This document shows, piece after piece, positions 8,555 to 22,100 of a stretch of 64,000 bases of DNA (its first letter is position 1; each line of letters opens with the position of its first letter). The stretch comes from Myxocyprinus asiaticus (lineage: Eukaryota > Chordata > Actinopteri > Cypriniformes > Catostomidae), in NCBI RefSeq assembly GCF_019703515.2, contig NC_059393.1, positions 16,364,501 to 16,428,500 of the forward strand, in the 5' to 3' direction. The notes below the pieces were generated by a model. That model did not search any database, had not been told where the DNA came from, and saw only the letters and a program-made list of their open reading frames with translations. The position numbers and the translations under genes are program-made.

Positions 8555-11500
8555 GTAAAAAAACATTTTGGGTTTTGGTTTTAAAGACAGTTCAAGAAAG
8601 ACATTAGAGTCATACAATGTCATTGCATTTCTTAGGTGCATATGCACTCGAGGAGCTAGCTGAACTAGCATTCATGCATGGATGAGAGACGTTCATGCAT
8701 GTGATTTACCATCCATGCATTATGTTATTGGGGTTCACGTGCAGCAAGAGAGAGAATGCATCTATAATATGCCAATATACAGTAGTTACATTAACATGTT
8801 GTCACCTGGTTGATCTGATATGACGGGTAGAAACTAGATTCATCTACATAGTCGGCATAGTAGGGGCACTGATAGATGACAGATGGTATTATGGGGGGTT
8901 GTTTGCAGGTGAGACGGGGCAAAGGGTTGTGTTGGATCTGTCCAGAAGAAATCTGTTTTCATCTGTGGTTTAATGATTAACTGTCTTTCTAAATCTTTTT
9001 CATATGCAAAATGGAATGCATGTGGAATTTCTTTGCTGGAAAATCAAATTACACGCTGCTTATATCATGGACTTATCACATGCCATCATGAAAAAAATAT
9101 GCAATATGTTATCTTTGTCTTGCATTGTTGTAACATCAAAACACCATCTTCTCTTCTTTCTTAATATCTTTTGTTTAAAATATTTTGATTAAATATTACA
9201 AAGAATAACCAGATGGTAATACCGTGGTACTTTGATATACCATGTTGCTGAATGATTACCATATTCGTTTACCATTGTTGATAACATGATATTACCATTA
9301 TGCATGTACAAAAAATATGGTATTGCCAGGGTACACATAAAAATAATTAAAAAAAACATAGTAGTCCAAGTACAGTTTGTTCATTTGTGGTCACAAGTAT
9401 ATTAAGAAACTAAGAATTAGTTGCCTTGTAAATCCCACTGGAAGATACTTTGACAGTCAGTTTAGTAAACAGGATACATTTAGTCATACATTTTACAAGA
9501 TGAAGCTTGGTAAAGATGCATTCTTACGTGTATACAATTGCTTCATAAAACTTGAATTTAATATGATCATAGTTCCAGACTACCCCTTTTCATACAGTAT
9601 AGCAAAGTTCCACATAGCAGAGAGAGTTAATATCAAATGCATGCTCATGTCTGCCTCTGAGACTGAGCTATTTCCACCTCGGTTCCCCATTGTGTTATTT
9701 CTGCTGTTAATAAGTCACTATTCTGTGTGCGAGGTGTTAGTGAGTCGACTGAAGAACACAAATCACAATTCACTTCTTAAAATGCCTCGGTTCAGAAAGT
9801 ATTTTAGAGCAACCTTTTCAAAAAACCTTCTCCAGCATAATATTGACAAGATTTGTTCTTTTGGGTTTGCATAAATCTTTGAAAAATAGTAACCACAATC
9901 ATGTAGGCTAGTTTTTAAAGGCATAAATGCCAAAGCAATTTGTTCATTGTAAATGTCACACACTGAAGTGACGATCGATTCATGTGCCTTAGCCTTTTAT
10001 CAAAATTGGAGTTTTGTGGCGTTTTGTCCATGTCTATTAGATTTTAAGCCATCTAGCCTATATTTCTGTAGTCGCAATTTGGTGGCATTAGTGGGAGGGA
10101 CATTCTCATTCTAGAGCATTTGATTGGACAAAAATCTATGTAGTGCAAGATGAGTCCTCAGTATTTTTGTTCCGTTTTTTTGGGAAGAGAAAGACCAGAA
10201 AATTAATAATGATGAGCGTGATTCAGAAGTTGCGTTTTCCGCTCTAAAATGAAATTTTTACTCCCCTGATGGTTAGGTTTAGGGTTGGGGAGTAGGGCTG
10301 ATAAAATATGCATTCCTGTTGACTGTATTACACAATTTACAACTAAAAATACAACCCGCTTTTGACGCCACCCTGTGGACATTTCACCAGGAAACTAGTG
10401 CTCACATGTGCCCATATGTTCAACAACACTTCCAGCTTTGGCCTCTGGGGGCAGTGATTTGAATTTCAGTAAGCACAGACCGATTTCAGCTGTAGAACGT
10501 TCGACCTACTGACTCCAAATTCACAGTAAAATCAGTCTGGTACATCTGCTAACAGTGAACTTTCAGCATTTAGGAGCACACTAGCATATAAATGGCGTTA
10601 AAGCAAACGGACATGTACTACAAGCCACAAAACTCAAATTTTGATTTCATGGGGTCTCTAATAAAAATAAAGTCAAAGTAGGAAACAAAACTGCGCTCTT
10701 CTTGTCTCTAATCACAAAAAACTGCATGCAAACAGTGTCGGTACACTCCCTTCTTTAATTCCCTGGTGTTGTGTCTCCTGCCTCGGCATCCTCCTGTTTT
10801 CATTGGTTCACTCCCAGGTGTCTTGTGTAGATGGGTGTTGGAAAACATGCTAAATGTTGTAGAACATGCAATCACATGAAACGTGTAACCTGTGGGTCAT
10901 TTTTTCAGTTGAAATAAGATGGGCCCACTCATTGACCCTTGCTTTGGGTGTTCCTATTTTTATCGTAAAATTAGGTAAAATTAAGGTGATTCACTGCAGG
11001 TTTACTGTAAAAGAGTGTGTTTGCAATGTTTAATATGCCCTAACACCTTGCTAATAGACAAGTCTATGCATTAATTGATCAGAATTAGATTTCTACATTT
11101 TCTAAAGAAAATGTGTGTGGTGTTTGTCCATAAAGTTTGACCACAATGCTAGGGTGTTGTGGGTGGTTACCAGGGCATTGCTATGCAGTTGCTAGGGTGT
11201 TCTGGGAGGTAGCCATGGCATTGCTAGGTGGTCGCTAACTGGCCAAAATCAAAAGAGCCCACCCCCAGAATATCTTCAAGAAATTCTCATCTCTAGATAT
11301 CGCATGGGTCGCTTCTTCAATGTAAGTCTAAGGGAGTTGTAAGGCTGGCACCGGAATGTCTACAACCAAAAGGCGCCATTTCCGGTAAAAGTCAAAGAAC
11401 TCTGCGAGAATCAACGTCATAGAACTCTCTTACAAAAGCTGAAATCTACACCTGAATATCACCACGTGTGATAAATTGCAAATCGCCTTTTGATTGTTTT

Positions 11501-14500
11501 ACAAAGCTGAAATCTTCACCTGAATATCACCACAGTGTGATAAATTGCAAATCACCGTGCTGCCCCCCCTTCTCTCTCCCCCTTCTCCCCTTCAGCAGCT
11601 CTGGACCAACACAAAGACATAAGATTTATATGTAAAAATATAACAAATACCATGAAAACAAAGAATGCAACTGTATGTGTTTGATATCATTTAAGAGGTC
11701 TCTGTGCGACTGGTATAGTGGTCTCTTTCCCATGTTGATAAAACTAATGGTAACAAAGTTATAAGGTCTTTGCCAAATACTGCATAATTCTGGAGGTCTA
11801 TCCCCCTCCTTGATCTACAATTGAAATGATCTCTTATATGTTAACAAGGTTAAACCCCAGGAAGTCAAGAACCCATTCACCCCCAAATTCTCATTGTTCA
11901 AAGGATAATACCATTTGGTACACAATGTTTATTCTGTCTAGATATTTAAGGAAAGTTGGCAGGAAGCTCGGGGAATCTGTAAGCAGATCTCCCACACAAT
12001 TGATGTGTGTAGTCGTTTTCACCAGGAATCTGTAAGCAGATCTCCCATGCTATACCGTTGCATGTAGTTTTGTCAGGTATGTTTCTTTGACTTGTCTTTT
12101 ATTTTTAGTAATGCTTGTTTATTCTGATCATGTGAAATTGGCTTTGATTTGAATTTCTGCAACAATGTTTTATATCCTACCTGACAAATAAATTGTTATT
12201 ATTTGATTTATTCTGAATTCCTCCGAAATAATTTATATCATTACTGGAGCTTTAATATAGGAGGAAGCCGTTTAAAGAACCCCAATTTGAATTTAAACCA
12301 CTCAGGACAACCAGGTAGGAGAAACCACCTAGGCCAGCCGGGTAGGACAACCACCTAGGACAGCCGGGTAGGATTTGAATTTCATTAGACCAGGGTAGAC
12401 CATACTGGAGCTTTAATATAGGAGAAACCACTCAGGACAACCGGGTAGGAGAAAGCCATTTAAAGACTCACAGTCACTGCTCACCGCCCGTCTCAGCAAG
12501 TTGTATGTACGTGACTAAGCGGCAGTATCGTCTGTTATGAGTAAAGCCAAACCAGACGATATTAGTTAACCCTACAACCGCTGACTAAGAACGGATCTGG
12601 CTATCCATTTTCGGGAGGTTTATGTAATTTAATAACGGCTGGCGTAAGTCTCCAAAGATCGAAAGGACAATGAATAGAAGAGGATTTAGAGTAATCAATA
12701 ACCTAAAAAGATCAAATTAAAAGAATGATCAGTAATTAATTAGAACTTAAATATAAATTAGAGGTCAATTTAAAATTGGAGTCAGATTAATATAATATTG
12801 GGGTCAGATAAAATGAATAACGGAATTAAATGTGTGAATTAACATTAACACTCAGCGCTCAGAAAAGACAGAACAACGCAGATACCTTCAAGGGCAATTT
12901 ATTGAAGTTCCACTCCGGAACGGATAGAAAATGATCCCTTTTTGCAGAGTTTTCATTTAATGTTCACGAAAATCGTGAAAAGTTTGATTGTTAAAAAAGT
13001 ACAAACAGTGCAGGATGAGTCACGTGAAGCATTGTTTTGACGTAATTTTCAAGATGGCTCAGACTAACGTTTGAGTAATGTTAGCACAGCAAAAATAATT
13101 TTCTTACTGAGTATTTTTGTCTTATTTTCTGGTAAAAAGTAAAAAGCAGAATGGCATGAGAATGATATTAAAGGTGAAGGTAAAGGTTCGATTCTTGCCG
13201 TGTTGCTACACTCTGGTATTGCCACACAAGTTAGCTCATTACTGTTGAGCTTCAGATAAATTCGTAAGATACTCGGAATATGTATCATTACGCTTACTAG
13301 TTACCAAGAACTATCGTGCTAGTTTAGTGCCCCACACATCAGCTGCCATTCAATATGGTGATGTTATCGGATGAGCCGATTCCTCTGTAAAGCTTTATGT
13401 CTGGTGTGTTTGTGTTATAGTGGTCTTGTTTATTATGACCTTAAACGTAAATCACATTTTATTTATTATGACCGATTTGTTCATAGGGAATCAGATGAGT
13501 TTGAGGGGTGTTGGCAAAGGTTGTTTGAAAACATATTGAAAACATTTATTTTTGTAATTTCGTTTGGTGCCACTAGTAGCGCAGAAATTACGCACTTCAT
13601 CTTTAAGTCTTGTTTTCAGAGATTTACTGGGGTTTATGCTTAAAAAAAGAAATTTTTTTTTTAAATGGGGTAAGAAAAATAATACTGTTTTCCCTTTGAA
13701 TATATATATATAATTATCTTGTTATAAGCATTAAACGTTACAAAATTTTGTCAAAACAATACAAAATATCTTATTGTCATTATGCTTCTCAAGTAAATTT
13801 ATCTTGTTTTAAAAAATATTTCAATATTTTTACTGGAAATCGAGACAAAATTACTTTTGTAAAAGTTGAATGCTAATATAAACATTTTGTGTTCACATTT
13901 TTTATGTTTGCGCAATAATTGCCATAAGAAAACAATATTGTTTTGGTGAGCCATGGCTCCATTTTATTTTGTTTACATTTTGCTGTGACGTATGATTGAC
14001 TGAAACGCATTTAGATCTGAAGTGGGGATTTCAACTCGAGGATTCCCACCTCCGACTTTGTCCGGAACATGGCATGAATGAACAATTGTAATTTCTCAGC
14101 ATCTTATAATAAATTCAATGTTCCCATGTATGTCTGTCTAAATGATAAACATCTGCATTGCTTTTATGGTTTAGTGGACATCTTTTAGCTAATGTATTAA
14201 ACTCACACAGAGACACTCAGCACTGAACCTGATGGATGCTGAGACAGTGAAAAAGATCTTTATTGTAATTAATTATAAATTGATTTTGAGGTTATTACCA
14301 CCAAATGGGCCATCTCAAGCACACACTTTTAAAGCAATTAAAACACATTTAAAGCATCTTTGAAATATGCAGTCGGAGTGGTCTCGGTTTATACAAAAAT
14401 CATCCCATGAGATACATGTATAATCACACTCCAGGCACTATTCAAAAACTCATCAAAGCCATGTAGTGTTATGTTCACCTATTAGGTATAGGAATCAGCA

Positions 14501-16112
14501 GGGATCTGGCGATATTTGAAATGCATGTTTTCTTTGTTGATCCAATTGGTCACTGTGTGACGTTTAGATTCCCTGTTAGTCAAACGTCCCCTGAGTATCC
14601 AATTCCCAGTTTAGAGTTTACCAAACTTGAGCTTTGGCCCCGTTTTCCACCTGGTATTAACATGCATTTTTGGTGATTCGATCACATGTGGTCAGCGCTA
14701 AATACAGGTGTAAATGGGGTCCAAAACGTTTTGTGAACCAACCACTGAAACCATATATGAAGATAGTAAAAAATTAATGTGACAACATTGAATTTGATGT
14801 GTCAGCACAATCCGTCCTGAATCCTGACAGCAGCGAAGCACCGCCCTTCACCTGTCAATTAACCGCTGCAGTAAAACAAGGTTATGTGCGGCTTTAAAAG
14901 GAAATTGCGATCTGAAAATATAAAAAGCGAATGGATATACAAGCCTGAAAACTTCACGGATCTTCTTCAGTGTGTCTGAAATCAACATGCAGATGCACAG
15001 ATGGCAATCACACATTTGAAGCTCAGGTTAATACAAAAATAACAGGGAGTTATGCTCAAAACGTTGCGTTTGTGGTTAGATCAAATTTCAGCTGAATCTA
15101 GGAGAAAGGTGCAGCGGTTGTTTTCGCGCTTTCTTTGACTTTTATTTTTTATTTTTTGCGGTTTATTATCATGCAGTAGCACACTGAAATAGTGACTGAT
15201 GTATGTCATCATGAAATCAGAGACCTTCCCCTCTGGTCACAGGAGATGAATTTGAGAAGCATGGTAATACCAGGTGAAAACAGGAATGCAGCTGACCACA
15301 TGTGATCGAATCACCGAAAAAGCATCTTAATACCAGTTGGAAACAGGGCCTTTGGTACGCAGTGAAAGACGAAATTTCATGAGCTTGCGCTTCCATTCTT
15401 CCGCATTCACATGAGTATGCATTAGGTATGCGACGATATGTAGAATTTCGAAATATCGCGAACCAAAAAAACGATGAACCATATCGTGGCAAAATTCGAT
15501 ATTTAGAAATTTACGACATTGTTTTCTGTCCATGTGATCATAAATGAAATGACTCGTAAATCCTTAAAAGCTCTGTGTTGCTTTTTCCTACACTATTTAG
15601 TAGGGGTGTAATGGTTCACTCATCTCACAATTTGGTTCGGTTCAGTTTATGATTCTTTAAACTAAGCCTGAAACAAGAAAAGTTCAGTTTTATCCCCTTT
15701 TTTCTCCCAATTTGGAATGCCCAATTCCCACTACTAAGTAGGTCCTCGTGGTGGCGCGGTTACTCACCTCAATCCGGGTGGCGAATGACAAATCTCAGTT
15801 GCCTCCGCTTCTGAGACAGTCAGTCCGCGCATCTTATCACATGGCTCGGTGTGCATGACACCGCGGAGAATCATGCTGCTCTCCGCGATCCACGCACAAC
15901 TTACCACACACCCCATTGAGAGCGAGAACCACTAATTGTGACCACGAGAAGGTTACCCCACGTGACTCTACCCTCCCTAGCAATCGGGCCAATTTGGTTG
16001 CTTAGGAGACCTGACTGGAGTCACTCAGCACATCCTGGATTCGAACTCGCGACTCCAGGGGTGGTAGTCAGCGTCAATACTCGCTGAGCTACCCAGACCC
16101 CTAGTTTGAAAG

Positions 16113-16153
<41 letters not shown>

Positions 16154-19100
16154 TTACTTTAAAGGCATATGCAAAACATTAAAAATTTAGCACAGTTATT
16201 AAAAGTGCTAAATGATCCATCAGAGATGTACTAGGATTAAAAATCAGCCTAGAACAGAGCAATGGTCACACCAAATGGAAATATTAGCCAATAATTAGCT
16301 TTGCTTAAAATATGGAATAATGTTAGATACAGTATATGCTGCTTACACACTGTCACTGATTACATACATTTAAAATATTTTAAATTAAACTTGTATTTTT
16401 CTAAAATAATATTGTGTCTGATAGGGTTGCTCCGATACCAAAATTTTGGCTTCGTTATGATACCAGCCCTGGTACCTCGGTATCGATACTAAATCAATAC
16501 TTAGGCAACAAATAAAAATCTCAGATTTTTGATGATATTACACAGAAAATTACTTGTCTAAAAGAACTGCATAAAGTCTTATAGATACAAATTATGCCTT
16601 AAATGTTTTAATTAAATGTTATGATCAAATTGTGTTTAATCAAATACATACTCTACAGCTTTAATAAAAAAAATATATAATACTTTTCAACTATATATAT
16701 ATATATTATTTTTGGGAAAAAAAGATGCATAACATAGCTTTACTCTATTAATGAAAACATTTAATGAAAACAATCTGATTACCTGAGGCAAAAGGCTGCC
16801 ATGACTGAATCACAACATGCAGATATTCAGTACACTTGCTTATGTGATATTGCTTACAGATAATAATAATAATAATAATAATAATATAACCATTTAATAT
16901 TATATTATTGTTACTATGAGTATTATTGTGGCTGATTTGAATATTACACTTTTATACAGTAGTAATATTTTTCTGTCATAATGTCTTCAGTTTCATGCAA
17001 TCAGTTAAATAGAGCTCTCATTTCAGTGGGACTTTTATTTTGAAAGATCTTTGAAGTTTGTGAAGGGTTCGTTATATCAAACTTCCCGTGACTCGTGAGC
17101 TGAAATCTCCGAACTGCAATGGAGAAAGAGTTCATTTGAGAGTTCACAGCCATTTATACACTCAACACACTGAATGAAAATTAAGCATTAGTAGTGTGTG
17201 TTGCATTTGTGTGTGTGTTCGTGTGCGTGCCTGTGTGAAGGAGATGACAGGGCAGAGATGCGCCTCTTATTCATACTGTGGCGCCGCAGCACTGTTTAAT
17301 GATTACACTTGGCCATATAGAGGCTTTTTTATTATTATTTTCAAATGGTCTTTGATTTAATCTCAAAACTCACATTATATTACATTTAGCTATTGGCAGC
17401 ATACTTTAATATGGTACAGAAATTAACAGGATGATATCGTACAGTTTTTAATTTTTTGGTATTGCGATATTTCGTTAGTACCGGTATACCGTGCGACCCT
17501 AGTCTCTGATTACATCTAAATATTATTTTCAAAAATACGTATTTAATGGAAGAGCAAGCTTATCCAGTTAAATAATGTCCCTACTTAAAACCCTACTGAA
17601 ATGTACTGATGAAATCAAATCAGACATGACATTTGACAAAGCATAGCATTATTAAATGCATATTCAGCCTTATACAGTATATAGTAGATTAATATGGCAT
17701 TATCATTAAACCTCTGTAAACTTTCATTTTCTCTCGCACATCAGACGGACATCAGATCTCTCCTGGCTAAAAAGGCTCTTTTTCTCCTGCTCCCTGTATT
17801 ACATTCGCTTACATGTTTTCACTTTCAATTCTCGCAGATTCAGCTAGTTATCGCATTTTAGAGCTCCTTCTGTGCATTGAAGCAATTTCCATGTGTGTAC
17901 CCGCATTACGTAGGCATAGGACGTCACACGTATTGACCATAGATGCTTGTAAAATAATTATAAAAATAAGTCCAATCTCCACGATGCTGTCACATTTTTT
18001 AACCGCGATGTGTCGTGCCACGATACACCGTTACACCCCTACTATTTAGATCACACAACAGGGGCGCAATCTTCATCTTGTGCGCAATAGTACAATGGAT
18101 CCCAAACTGGTCTCGCCATGACTGGCTGAGGTAACGGCGAAATCTCTGCGCAGTTTAATATGTTAAGAGCCACCTGTTAAAAGTAGCAGCAGTACCGAGT
18201 ACTGACTCAATTCTGTACTTGCCTGCTGTTAGACTACAGCTGGCTGCTTTCAAGCTCTCACATACGTATGTTGCACATGCTCTATAGAGCACTCGTGTCC
18301 CGTGGTAAATGCAGCTGCACGTGTGAACATTTAAATGCGATATGAATGTAAACACAGCCGTTAATGTATTACGTGATGCAGACTGGACAAAAATCTTATA
18401 GACTATCTCAAAATATCCGATCTGTGCGAAGTGTATTTTAAAGCAGCAACACGCCCGACACTGAGATTGAGAATGGTCCGCATTCTATTGCAATATTTTG
18501 AAATATTGTTTTTCCCCTACTTCTATCACCTTTAGAGAGGCAGTATCGCTTAATAAAATAGGGCATGTCTATTTACGTACTCCACTGTATTATTTCTTAT
18601 ACTGCCAAAACAGCCCGTGTTATTCTAATAGCTCGGGCTGTTGGGAGTTTTCAAGCTCCACTGGGAAATGGAAAACAAGCAGGAATTGCATAAATGTGTC
18701 TCTGTAATTCTTGCCCCCATCACTCATTCCCTGAAGTGGTTGAAGCTTTTTATAGGCTTGCCTGCAGACCAGACCAGGATCTGGAAAACACTCAAGTCCC
18801 TTTGGCAGCTTGGAAAGAGGACGCAAAGACCCATTTTGACACATTTGTTTTCAGCAGGGCTGAGAAGATACCCGTGATTTCGCCATGTAGGACCTGTTCC
18901 TGGATTAACATCCTTGTTGGTCTTGGAACTCCAGTCCAATCACCCAATTAGATTTCAGGGACAGGGAAAAGGGTGGGTTTAGGATCAGGCTTAGGGTCGG
19001 GGCTAGGGGCTTGTAGAGCTTATCTATCTAACATTTACTTCCAATTTAAAGATTGGTTCATGATTAGGGTAAGGGCTAGGCATTGGGGATAGGATTAGGA

Positions 19101-22100
19101 AGAATGTTGTTCCAGGACCTTCAAAATATGTTGATCCAGGAAAATGTCTTACTTGCCAAATCCGTGCATCACATTCAGTTGCCTAATTGTTTATCAGAAC
19201 ATAAGCTTGGCACTTGCATTGCCGAAGATAAATATTCACGAGATCACCTCTGGTTATGCATCAGCAACTGGGCAATAAAGGAAAGGGGCTAAACTGGGGT
19301 CAGGTTCCAAGAATGTGGACGAGGGCGAAAGGCAGTGAGGTGAGGAATGTGATTCTGCTCCATGCATGAAACTACCTCTTTGTCTTGGGCCATGAGTTTT
19401 TGCATAGACTGACTTGACTGCCTTTGAAAAACAAATCAGTTGTCAGTGGGTAGGTGGTAGTCTGGTGGTCAAGGTTGCTGGAATGATCCATGACCCATCA
19501 CTATTCTGCCCTCCAGCAAGCAACCTAAACTTTTTTCTAAGGGAATTAACCTTGTATATATATATATACACTTGAAAGAGTCATGTAAATCAGTTGAATG
19601 AAATTTGTTAGAGGAACTTCTTATTTTTTTAAATTTTTTTTTTTCTCAAATCAGAAGTGAGCAATGAAAATGGTTTTGGGTGCCTTACCTGTGAGTTTAA
19701 CGTCTCTTGTCTCCTTTGATTTATTTCAGGGGTCAAACGATATGGGTTTTTTAATGTGATACCAATATCTAGAGCAAGATGGCCGAAATGGATCAAATGC
19801 CGATAAACATAACACAATTTTACAAAAGCAAATCTGATGTTCTCAAAATTTCTAAAGTGAAACAAAGACTTATTTTATGCAATATTTACTCAAATTTGCA
19901 GAAACCTGAAAATAAAAAATAAAAAACTTGAAAACAAAGTGTTGACTATCCATTGACAAATGTATTTGTAGATTTTAGAACTGACACAACGAAAGTTAAC
20001 ATTTCTTTTAATCGGACAAACGAACACGGTATGGCCGATATATCAGTCTATCACTAGTTTGCTTTAAACAATTCTGTTCTTGTCAGATGATGTAGATTAA
20101 AGGCAACTTTCATGACAAAGTTTTCATGCTATTACTTTCAGTTAGGGATGTGCAAAACTAGATATTTTCTTAATCTACTAGTCAGTGAACAAAAATGGCC
20201 CTTTTCCAATCAGTGGGCATTTTTCAAACCAGGATTGGCATTTTTCAACTGCTTTACAAGATTTGCCTACTACATTGAGATTCCCTGCTTTCATTGGATA
20301 GTTCAGAAAGGCCCATCCTGGTTTGGAAACACCCATTGATTACTACATTGAGATTCCCTACTTTCAATGGATAGTTGAAAAATGCCCATCCCGGTTTGAA
20401 AATGCCCACAGATTGGGAAAAACCCATTATTGTTCTGCAGAGACCTATACTTCGTCGTAAGTAAGCCCTGTAGGCTATAACTGTAGTAGTTGTCCATCCT
20501 TACCCATCCCTTCTGTATAACCAAACTTTTGGGCTCTTGTTCTAGATATTTTTGAGTCTAGATCCTTGATTATCCTCTCAAATAATATGCTATGGCATAG
20601 GTAAAAGTAGTCACATATAATGAATGTTAGCACGAGGTGTCAGGTGCCACCTCGACTGTTCTGTCATCAAGTTCATCACTTCAGGTTCATTTTGAAGTAG
20701 CTGTGATCACACCAATCCTGAGCCAGTAGAATTTCAGGAGGTGTTTTGCTAACTTATTAGCAGGGGCCGGTTGCATAAACATAGCCATTAACTTAAGACT
20801 TTGTCTAACAATTAGTCTGACTATCTAAAGATGCCATAGAAAGCCGGTTGCATAAAACAAGCTCACAGTTGTCTTCAGTAAGACAGTCTAACTCGCATTG
20901 TATTGTGGGATGAGTGGACTGTGGACGCTCAATACAGTTTTAATTTGCTGAAAATATTTGCTTATTAGAGGAATACAATGCTTCAAACTGATTCAAATGA
21001 ACAAATTTAGTGATATTAACCCAAATAATAAAAAACACAAATTTTGTCGAAGTCTTCTACAAAGTCTCAACTGAAGCCCCTTCTATCCCTCAACTGAAGC
21101 TCTTTCTGACTTAGCTGCCAGTTGTTTTCCATGGCAACATAGAATGTTAGCAAAAGCCAAGGGGTCTGCTGTATTAAATTTTGGTCTTAAATTAGATTGA
21201 TCTATACGTTTTTATGCAGCTGACGTCTAACTAGTAAGACTAGTCTAAAAAAGTTATATGCAACCGGCCCCTGAAGTTGTTGTGAGCCCTAAAATTAAGG
21301 ACACTTTACTGATGTTAAGTTAAGTGATTTAACGTCATGACACAACTCAGAATAAAAATGGTTAAAAATGGTTGATTTACATAAACACAGTGCCTGACCA
21401 AGCTTGATACTCAAACCAGTTTAAGTTGGTGTTTGCTGGGGTTTCAGTTTTTTTTCTTTTTTTTTTCAGCAGGACAGTTTAGTGGCCAATGCCCTATTTA
21501 GAGCAGCATGTGCCTGTTGATGCCATATACATATGCAAACTCTGAGAAAGCCTGGTGACCTTGATTGAGATGCCATGGAAACAGAGAAACAAGACTGTGT
21601 GCATCAGATGCATCTGCACCGACTGGAGTGCGAATCACAGCTCAAGAATACAGCTGTCATCTTCACATGGGCATATTTTTATCAAACCATCTTTGTCAAC
21701 AGACGTCTCGGTCATCATTGACAGCTGCTCGTGATGGTTATTATAGAATGCATTCATCCATCCATTATTGTTAATATGTAAAGGTTTCAAATTTTAATAC
21801 ACATTTAAATATTTTATTATTATTTTTTAGTTAGTTTTGAAGTCATGAAAGTTAATTAGGTTTTTCCAGTTACTTTATGTTACTTTTTATTTCAGTTAAT
21901 GAAAATGTTCATTTTTCATTAACAATAGTAACACTGGCTGCTGTTGCTGCTGAAGGGCTGCTTGAGGGAAGGAAGTGGAATATAAATAGAGACTGAATAA
22001 TGAAGTGTTGGCTAGTGCTTTCTGTGCTGTAGTGGACGATGAACCATTGACTCTTGAAATCTAGAGTCTATTTATAATTTCAGATGAGCATGTCTCAAGT

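Larger units (their letters stand above)
8555..14636 (+). other. pip5k1c: pip5k1c intron 1, first part: no gene seen
   Basis: AT-rich unique-looking DNA mixed with old repeats. Around 9200-9330 the motif ACCATGGTA/TACCATGG recurs in both orientations. About 10265-10400 shares an inverted match with 25440-25530. A diverged tandem duplication of about 70 bp lies at 11430-11560, and an LTR-like block follows at 11560-12480. The open frame at 9377-9874 has no recognisable domain and was not called. Confidence 0.5.
15604..18041. mobile_element. hAT-like element containing nested insertions
   Basis: Terminal inverted repeats TAGGGGTGTAATGG (left) and ACCGTTACACCCCTA (right) are flanked by an 8-bp repeat, CTATTTAG, at 15593-15600 and 18042-18049; the left copy is separated from the end by three extra bases. 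Two further elements sit inside: the SINE at 15690-16103 and a second hAT-like element at 16422-17501. No transposase frame survives. Confidence 0.7.

Noticed and set aside
9377..9874. 165-codon open frame in pip5k1c intron 1
   Set aside because: No recognisable domain, AT-driven composition and no flanking splice sites; chance frame.
12515..12570. U4 snRNA-like hairpin (GGCAGTATCGT ... ACGATATTAG)
   Set aside because: Only a short 5'-stem-loop-like resemblance; no Sm site, 3' stem-loops or snRNA promoter elements follow. Probably coincidence or repeat DNA.
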